Assembly (NCBI GenBank): GCA_003555285.1
Contig: PWGH01000071.1
Location: forward strand, 1 to 19,849
Source of the DNA: Thioalkalivibrio sp.
GTDB lineage: Bacteria > Pseudomonadota > Gammaproteobacteria > Ectothiorhodospirales > Ectothiorhodospiraceae
DNA: 19,849 nucleotides
Direction: 5' to 3'
Numbering within the stretch: position 1 is the stretch's first letter; every line of letters starts with the position of its first letter. Both the position numbers and the translations under genes were made by a program. Under the pieces are notes generated by a model. That model saw only the letters and a program-made list of their open reading frames with translations. It did no database searches and had not been told where the DNA came from. Below are positions 14,630-19,849 of this stretch, piece after piece.

Positions 14630-14908
14630 GGTACTCCGATCCGTGCACTTTCCCGACTGTTCTGCCTGGACGGCAACTCTATACTCCGACCAATTCCCCG
14701 AAAGGTCAATGTGCCGTACCGACCGATCCGGGCCGCTACTGCAAGTACAGCACGATGCTCACGCCGGCACCCGGGAACCTGTTTCGCTCCCGGCGATCGT
14801 CCTTGAACCGCACTCGTCCCGTCCGCTCGCCGCCAGAACCACACTTGCGGTCCGCCTGCCGCCGGTAATCGAACGGACTGACACTCCAATAACCAACGGA
14901 GTACCGGT
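14630..14908. promoter_or_regulatory. Divergent intergenic region with matching start contexts
   Basis: 279 bases between the AraC-type regulator (minus) and the secreted-protein gene (plus); no gene seen in it. CGGAGTACCG occurs at both ends in opposite orientation: minus strand 14638-14629 and plus strand 14897-14906. In each case it supplies the GGAG ribosome binding site of the adjacent gene. Shared promoters for both genes should lie here; the A/T-richer patch near 14680-14710 is the best candidate, but no hexamer pair with good spacing was found. Confidence 0.45.
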
Positions 14909-15484
14909 ATGACTCGAAAAGCGCTTCTGACCACTGTGTCCTTCATCCTCGCAGGGCTGGTCCACACCGCAACCGCCTATACGCCCCCGCCGTTTGCGGG
15001 CCCCGGCGTGGAGACGCAAACCGGGCAGGCGCTCTATCAGCTTCCCCGTGACCATGCCTGGCACGGTGGCGCGTTCTACCAGACCAACGACTACAACGAG
15101 TGGCACTACATCACGGCCCTCGGCCGCGATGTCGAGACCGGCGACCGGATATCGGTGTTCTGGGTACCGCTTTCCCAGGGCTGGATGGAAGAAGACGCCC
15201 GCCCTCTGCACAACGTGCTGTTCGCCTTCCACAACCTGGACACCGGCGAGTTCCACACCTCCATGCCGTATCTCACGGGCCCGCTGAACACCGAGGGGAC
15301 GATTCAACTCCGGGAGGGAAATCCCGACGGGCCGATCGTGGCCACCGGGTTCACCGAAATGATCATGTTGACCGATCCGTACGAGGACGGTACGGATCCC
15401 TCCTATGGCCCGCCGGCGTCGCGCAGCCTCCCGGAAGATCCCGAACTGCCCTGGACGCCGTGGCAGCCCGATTCCCAGGATTGA
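14909..15484 (+). CDS. Secreted protein of unknown function
   Basis: 191 residues with a clear signal peptide (MTRKALLTTVSFILAGLVHT, cleavage after ATA at residue 23). The mature protein has no membrane segment, no cysteine and no catalytic motif I recognise. It is rich in aromatic residues and histidine, with beta-like segments such as HGGAFYQTNDYNEWHYITAL, DRISVFWVPL and HNVLFAFHNLDTGEFHTS. This pattern loosely recalls the lipocalin-like N-terminal domain of CrtC/AttH proteins, but the match is weak and the C-terminal half would be missing. The tail (about 160-191) is acidic and proline-rich. The ATG at 14909 has GGAG 7 bases upstream. It lies 71 bases before the channel gene on the same strand and may share its transcript, which would make it an envelope factor of the osmotic cluster. 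Confidence 0.75.
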   Translation: MTRKALLTTVSFILAGLVHTATAYTPPPFAGPGVETQTGQALYQLPRDHAWHGGAFYQTNDYNEWHYITALGRDVETGDRISVFWVPLSQGWMEEDARPLHNVLFAFHNLDTGEFHTSMPYLTGPLNTEGTIQLREGNPDGPIVATGFTEMIMLTDPYEDGTDPSYGPPASRSLPEDPELPWTPWQPDSQD

Positions 15485-15555
15485 AGGCCTGTGCTGGCCG
15501 CTGCGAACACGAAGTTGATCGTCGGGCGGATATTGCAAGACACCTCGATGCGTGA

Positions 15556-18084
15556 ATGTTGATGAACAAAACACCTCCCGGCATCGTTTCTGACACCCAA
15601 GTTCTGCTCCGCCTCCGGGGCTGGTTCGCAGCGCCAGCCTTCGCCGTTGTCCTTCTGGCGCTGTTGCCATCCCCTGCCCTTTCCGAGCTCCGCGACTGGA
15701 CGGGCGTTTGGGACACGCAGTGGCGGGGTGGCGGGGCGGTGATGCACCTGCAGCAGGATGGGAACCGGGTCGTCGGGACTTATCCCGGATTCGAGGGCAT
15801 TGTTCAGGGTCGTGTCGATGGCAATCAGCTGTCCGGCACGTGGACGGATACCGCCGGCTCGGGGAAGTTCACCTTCTCGATCGCTCCGGATGGGCAAACC
15901 TTCATGGGGCGTTTCGGCACCGGAGAATGGTGGACGGGCGCCCGCACGACAGCGGAAGCGGCACGCATCTTTCTGGAGGCTCCGGACCTCTCCAGCCCGG
16001 AACGCACGCTGGAACTTTTCCTGAGGGCGGGCAACAAGTCGGGGGAGGGGCGTAGCGACCGCCTGGGAGCGGCCCTCCCGTTGCTGGATTTCAGCGCCTT
16101 CGAGGATCCCCTGACCGCCTACGACCGCATCGGTCTCGCAAGGATGCTGTTCCAGATCGTCGACCGTCTCACGATGCGCGTCTGGGAAATCCGGCCGGGT
16201 GAGGGATTCGATCAGGCTCAGGAATATACGGTCGAACTCACGCAGGCGGGCACCGGCCGCCCGTACACCCTCAGATTCCAGCCCATGAAGGATACGGGTG
16301 GCACGGGCTCTGCGGTCTGGCGACTCGTCGTGCCGCCGGAGGACGAGATGCAGGCGGCGCTGGCCGCGCTGCTCGAGGTCCACGGCGGTGAGGTGCCGCA
16401 CTCGCGTCAGCATCACGAACTGCGCTCGCCGCGTGCCACGATGCGCACCTTCATCGAGCAGTGGGACAACGCCCGGCTGGGCAACAGCGAACTCTTCCTG
16501 AAGACCATGGACCTGTCGCAGATGCCCGCGGCGGTGCGCGAGGATGAGGGTGCGCTGCTTGGGGAATATCTGGTCCAGGTGCTCTATCGCATCGGCCTGC
16601 CCCTGAACCAGGAGATCCCGGATTTTCCGAACCGGCGTGGCCCCTACACGCACTTCGTGCATCCGGTCGGCTCGGTCGAAACCCACCCGTTCGAGCAGGA
16701 GGACGGCTCGACGATCTGGCGCTTCAGCGCTGAAACCATGGCGAGCGCGCGCGCGTTGTTCATGGCACTGGAGGACATGCCGCTTGCGGAGGGCATGGAG
16801 CGTGGTGAGTCCACGCCGTTCTTCGTGATCCGTAATGAGGTGCGTTCGGTCCACCGCGACCTGTTGCGCGAAAGCGGCGGAGGCATGGAACTGTGGCAAT
16901 GGATGGCGCTGGCACTGTGGCTGGTAATCAGCATTCCACTGAGCTGGTTTCTGAGCTGGGTGATGGTCCGGCTGTTCCGGCTGCACAGGACCGCGGGAGA
17001 TGAGCAGCTGCTGGCGCCGCAGACCCGTTTCCTTTGGCCGTTGCGGTTGATCTTCGTAGCCGGTATCGGTTTGCTGGCGCTCCGGATTCTGGGGCTTCCG
17101 CAGGCGGTGGACATGCCACTGCGGATCCTGATCGGCGTGACGCTGTCGCTGGCCGGTGGCTGGCTCGCCTACAACCTGGTGGACATGATCAGCCGGACCA
17201 TCGAGGCCCATTCCCATCGTTTCCGCTACCGCGACGAGGTCCTGCGTTCGTTGGGGACCTCGGTGGCCAAGCTCGCGGTGATCATCGGGGCGGTGCTGTT
17301 TCTGGCCGAGATCCTGTCGCTGCCCTACCAGGGCGTGCTCGCCGGTCTTGGTATCGGCGGCTTGGCGGTGGCCCTTGCGGCGCGCAGCACCCTGGAGAAC
17401 TTCATTGGCGGCATCACGCTGTTCGCGGACAAGCCGATCGAGGTGGGGGATTTCTGCCGGCTGGGTGATCACCTGGGCGTGATCGAGTCGATCGGGCTGC
17501 GTTCGGTGAAGGTGCGCTCGCTGGATCGCACGATTGTCACGATTCCGAACGCGGAGTTCGTAAACCTGTACATCGAGAACTTTGCCCGGCGTGACCGCAT
17601 CCTGCTGCGCACGAGGATCGGTCTGCGCTACGAGACGACGCCGGATCAGTTGCGCTGGGTGCTGGCGGAGATCCGCAAGCTGTTGCTGCAGCATCCGAGG
17701 GTGACTCCGGAGCCGGCTCGGGCACGCTTTGAGGGTTTCGGCAACCACTCGGTCGACATCGAGATCTTCGCCTACGTGAATACCAGTGACCTCAACGAGT
17801 TTCTCGCGGTGCAGGAGGACATCTTCCTGCGCCTGATCGACATCGTCGATGCATCCGGCACCGGCTTCGCGTTCCCGTCCACGGTGAACTACCTGGCCAG
17901 GGACAGCGGGGTGGATGCGGAGCGCACCGAGCGTGCCGAGGCGATCATGCGCGAGCTGCGCAACGGCAACGAGCTGCCGTTCCCGGAATTCGATCTGAAA
18001 ATGCGTAGCGAGCTGAGAAACACGCTCCATTATCCCCCGGAAGGCTCGGTGAACTTCGATCCGAGGGCCGATGCAAACAAGTGA
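15556..18084 (+). CDS. Large MscS-family mechanosensitive channel with extended periplasmic region
   Basis: Inner-membrane tension-gated channel that releases solutes on hypo-osmotic shock; 842 residues, about three times E. coli MscS. Order: signal peptide or anchor (about 20-43); W-rich beta domain (46-131, with W48, W52, W56, W96, W125, W126); two related helical/beta domains (about 146-271 and 290-405); membrane segments near 446-474, 492-514, 519-547 and 567-588; and the pore helix 593-624 (LAGLGIGGLAVALAARSTLENFIGGITLF). The cytoplasmic MscS beta domain (DKPIEVGDFCRLGD, VTIPNAEFVN) and C-terminal vestibule follow to about 780. The second periplasmic domain is common in large MscS-like proteins; the duplicated copy and the beta domain are unusual. 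Start is ATG 15556 or ATG 15562, neither with a good ribosome binding site. The next gene begins 23 bases downstream. Confidence 0.92.
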   Translation: MLMNKTPPGIVSDTQVLLRLRGWFAAPAFAVVLLALLPSPALSELRDWTGVWDTQWRGGGAVMHLQQDGNRVVGTYPGFEGIVQGRVDGNQLSGTWTDTAGSGKFTFSIAPDGQTFMGRFGTGEWWTGARTTAEAARIFLEAPDLSSPERTLELFLRAGNKSGEGRSDRLGAALPLLDFSAFEDPLTAYDRIGLARMLFQIVDRLTMRVWEIRPGEGFDQAQEYTVELTQAGTGRPYTLRFQPMKDTGGTGSAVWRLVVPPEDEMQAALAALLEVHGGEVPHSRQHHELRSPRATMRTFIEQWDNARLGNSELFLKTMDLSQMPAAVREDEGALLGEYLVQVLYRIGLPLNQEIPDFPNRRGPYTHFVHPVGSVETHPFEQEDGSTIWRFSAETMASARALFMALEDMPLAEGMERGESTPFFVIRNEVRSVHRDLLRESGGGMELWQWMALALWLVISIPLSWFLSWVMVRLFRLHRTAGDEQLLAPQTRFLWPLRLIFVAGIGLLALRILGLPQAVDMPLRILIGVTLSLAGGWLAYNLVDMISRTIEAHSHRFRYRDEVLRSLGTSVAKLAVIIGAVLFLAEILSLPYQGVLAGLGIGGLAVALAARSTLENFIGGITLFADKPIEVGDFCRLGDHLGVIESIGLRSVKVRSLDRTIVTIPNAEFVNLYIENFARRDRILLRTRIGLRYETTPDQLRWVLAEIRKLLLQHPRVTPEPARARFEGFGNHSVDIEIFAYVNTSDLNEFLAVQEDIFLRLIDIVDASGTGFAFPSTVNYLARDSGVDAERTERAEAIMRELRNGNELPFPEFDLKMRSELRNTLHYPPEGSVNFDPRADANK

Positions 18085-18107
18085 CTGGCCAGAGGTGAGC
18101 AAAGGGC

Positions 18108-18626
18108 ATGAGATATTTACTGAGCGTGCTGGTGCTGGTGCTGCTGGCGCTGGCGAACGCCGCCGTGACGGCGGGTAGGCCCGGGATGGCCGAGGTCAAC
18201 GGGGAGGCGCTTTATTTCGATCGGATCGCCGCACCCGCGACCTTCAAGGGAACGCTGCCCTGTGCAGATTGCCCCGGCATCGATTACCACCTGAACCTGC
18301 TGGAAGACGGCGTGTACTTCCTGCGGGAGACCTACCAGGATCGTGACAACGGGTCCTTCGATGACATCGGCCGCTACCTGCTGTCATCGGATCGTGATCA
18401 GCTCACGCTCTACGGCGGCCGGGAGGCGCCGCTGCGCTTTGCCCTGTTAGCGCCGGATACGCTGCGCCTGCTGGACCGCGACGGCCGGCACATCGATTCC
18501 GAGTTGAATTACAACCTATCACGACAGCCGGAATTCGAGCCTTTCGAGCCGCAGTTGCTGCTTCGGGGCATGTACCGGTATTTCGCGGACGCCGGCCGTT
18601 TCCAGGAATGTCTGAGCACTGATTAA
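18108..18626 (+). CDS. Exported NlpE-like protein, shortened
   Basis: 172 residues with a signal peptide (hydrophobic MRYLLSVLVLVLLALANA, probable cleavage near residue 22). The mature part resembles the N-terminal domain of NlpE, the outer-membrane lipoprotein that reports copper and envelope stress to Cpx. Seen: FKGTLPCADCPGIDYHLNLLEDGVYFLRETY (46-76) with the CxxC pair C52/C55, then the GRY and DTLRLLDRDG strands. Unlike NlpE there is no lipobox cysteine, so it should be soluble in the periplasm. Near the end, GMYRYFADAGRFQECL looks like the beginning of a second domain found in longer relatives, and the protein stops right after it; no other frame continues it. It follows the MscS gene by 23 bases and precedes the BCCT gene, fitting an envelope or osmotic stress role. 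Confidence 0.72.
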   Translation: MRYLLSVLVLVLLALANAAVTAGRPGMAEVNGEALYFDRIAAPATFKGTLPCADCPGIDYHLNLLEDGVYFLRETYQDRDNGSFDDIGRYLLSSDRDQLTLYGGREAPLRFALLAPDTLRLLDRDGRHIDSELNYNLSRQPEFEPFEPQLLLRGMYRYFADAGRFQECLSTD

Positions 18627-18749
18627 TGTACTGGTCAGTGCGGGCGAAGCGCGGCCCTAATGCGCACAGTGCGTTGAACAGCCGCAGGCTGGCCCGAATG
18701 CTGAGCGGAGCGAGTCATCCAAGCGGCGCTCACGAAAGGAGGAGAGGAC

Positions 18750-19849
18750 ATGTCCCAACCCGCCGGGCAACGCCGTTTCGTCCTGAACCGTGTCTTCGTG
18801 GTCTCGCTGCTCCTGGTCGCTGCCTTCGGCGCCTGGGGGCTGATCGATCCCGAGGGCATGAGCGGCGCTTCGCTCGGTTTCACCACCTTCGCGCTCACCA
18901 GCATCGGGTGGTACTGGCTGCTGATCAGCACCGGTTTCGTGATTCTGGCGGGATTTCTGGCCTTCGGGCCGTATGGCCGGGTGAAGCTGGGTGACGACGA
19001 CGAGGAGCTCGAGTTCTCGACCGTCTCCTGGATCGCGATGCTCTTCGCCGGAGGGATGGGCGCCGGTTTGATCTTCTGGGGCGTGGCCGAACCGCTCTAC
19101 CACTTCCGTGAACCGCCCGGGATGCCGGGCGGGACCGCCGAGGCCGCCCGGGTCGCATTCACGCTGACGAACCTGCACTGGGGCCTGCACGCCTGGTCGA
19201 TCTACGGCATTTGCGCGATGGTGATTGCCTATTTCACCTTCCGCAAGAAGAAAAAGCCGCTGATTTCGACTCCGATCGAAGCCCTGTTTCCGGGGGTTGG
19301 CGGCCAGCGCCTGGGCCAGGTGGCGAACATCCTGGGTGTCTTCGCCGTGGTCTTCGGCCTTGCCGGCTCGCTGACCATGGGCACTCTGCAGATTCGTGCG
19401 GGGCTTGGCGAACTGCTCGGCACGCCACTGACCATCGGCATGTCGCTGGGGATCATCGCGGTGATGTACGCCACCTACATGACCTCGACCGCGGTTGGCG
19501 TCGATCGCGGCATCAAGCTGCTGTCCAACATCAACATGGCGGTGGCCGTGCTGATGGTGATCTTCATCGCGGCCTTCGGACCGACGGCGTTCATCTTCGA
19601 AACCCTGGTCGATTCCATCGGCAGCTATTTCACGCAGTTGCCGGGTCTCGCATTCCACCTGCTGCCGTTCGAGGGCCTGCAGGACTGGACCGCGAGCTGG
19701 ACACTCACCTACATGATCTGGTGGCTTGCCTGGGGGCCCTTCGTCGGCATCTTCATCGCCCGCATCAGCCGCGGGCGGACCATTCGCGAATTCTGTGCCG
19801 GTGTGATCCTGGTACCCACCCTGTTCTCGCTGTTCTGGTTCGCGGTACT
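18750..19849 (+). CDS. BCCT-family compatible-solute transporter, 3' end beyond window
   Basis: Secondary transporter for betaine, choline, carnitine or similar quaternary amines, inner membrane; the first 366 residues are in the window and the frame is open to the edge. Family motifs: GMGAGLIFWGVAEPLYHF (102-119, the unwound helix motif of Na+-coupled members), NLHWGLHAWSIYGI (141-154, with W144, W149 and Y152 of the substrate aromatic box), and TYMIWWLAWGPFVGIFIARI (320-339). In the last, the usual WxWW of BetP reads M322-I-W324-W325, so the first tryptophan is replaced. The N-terminus is short, without the long osmosensing tail seen in some BCCT carriers. The ATG at 18750 has a strong AAAGGAGGAG (18735-18744). 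It lies 123 bases after the NlpE-like gene. Substrate not assigned. Confidence 0.95.
   Translation, partial: MSQPAGQRRFVLNRVFVVSLLLVAAFGAWGLIDPEGMSGASLGFTTFALTSIGWYWLLISTGFVILAGFLAFGPYGRVKLGDDDEELEFSTVSWIAMLFAGGMGAGLIFWGVAEPLYHFREPPGMPGGTAEAARVAFTLTNLHWGLHAWSIYGICAMVIAYFTFRKKKKPLISTPIEALFPGVGGQRLGQVANILGVFAVVFGLAGSLTMGTLQIRAGLGELLGTPLTIGMSLGIIAVMYATYMTSTAVGVDRGIKLLSNINMAVAVLMVIFIAAFGPTAFIFETLVDSIGSYFTQLPGLAFHLLPFEGLQDWTASWTLTYMIWWLAWGPFVGIFIARISRGRTIREFCAGVILVPTLFSLFWFAV

Noticed and set aside
14680..14710. Minus-strand TTGACC and TATAGA as the regulator's promoter
   Set aside because: The two hexamers are 20 bases apart, too long for a standard sigma70 promoter, so I did not call it.
15403..18102. 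A very long open frame (899 codons) on the minus strand opposite the MscS gene
   Set aside because: It is antisense to a gene with clear domains, is rich in Arg, His and Gln without hydrophobic or catalytic motifs, and results from codon bias in GC-rich DNA.
18626..18994. Plus-strand frame starting at the stop of the NlpE-like gene
   Set aside because: It overlaps the BCCT gene out of frame, is Arg-rich and does not resemble the missing C-terminal part of the NlpE-like protein.

Overview
The window is GC-rich and densely coded. It reads as chromosome of a gammaproteobacterium, most likely a halophilic or sulfur-oxidising member of the Ectothiorhodospiraceae/Chromatiales type. The inference rests on GC content, a hexamer-type citrate synthase, a DUF2892 membrane protein followed by an MBL-fold hydrolase, a CIO-type cytochrome bd oxidase, and a large MscS channel near a BCCT compatible-solute carrier. 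The genus assignment is a guess. I see no CRISPR array, insertion sequence, integrase or rRNA.

Layout. 1-3300: citrate synthase (gltA) with a duplicated Shine-Dalgarno; a 67-residue DUF2892 membrane protein behind a palindromic operator and closed by an intrinsic terminator; an MBL-fold metallohydrolase; and tRNA-Arg(ACG) with its own sigma70-type promoter and terminator. 3301-3910: about 600 bases with no convincing gene. 3911-7515 (plus strand): a secreted GlcG/HbpS-like protein, a cytoplasmic-looking acetylene-hydratase-like molybdopterin enzyme, and a tightly coupled gene of unknown function with ATP-grasp-like motifs. This is the least familiar module.

7579-14629 (minus strand): in transcription order, an EutR-like AraC regulator, cydA, cydB, cydD and cydC. 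The quinol oxidase is thus encoded together with the ABC exporter (CydDC) needed for its assembly. The cydC linker carries a 39-base tandem repeat. 14909-19849 (plus strand): a small secreted protein, a large MscS-family channel with an unusual periplasmic part (W-rich beta domain plus two related domains), a shortened NlpE-like exported protein with a CxxC motif, and a BCCT transporter running off the window end. The channel releases solute on hypo-osmotic shock and the BCCT carrier imports compatible solutes, so this segment looks like an osmotic/envelope-stress cluster.

Most promising for novelty: the molybdoenzyme/ATP-grasp-like pair, the MscS N-terminal architecture, and the NlpE-like protein that has lost both its lipobox and its C-terminal half.
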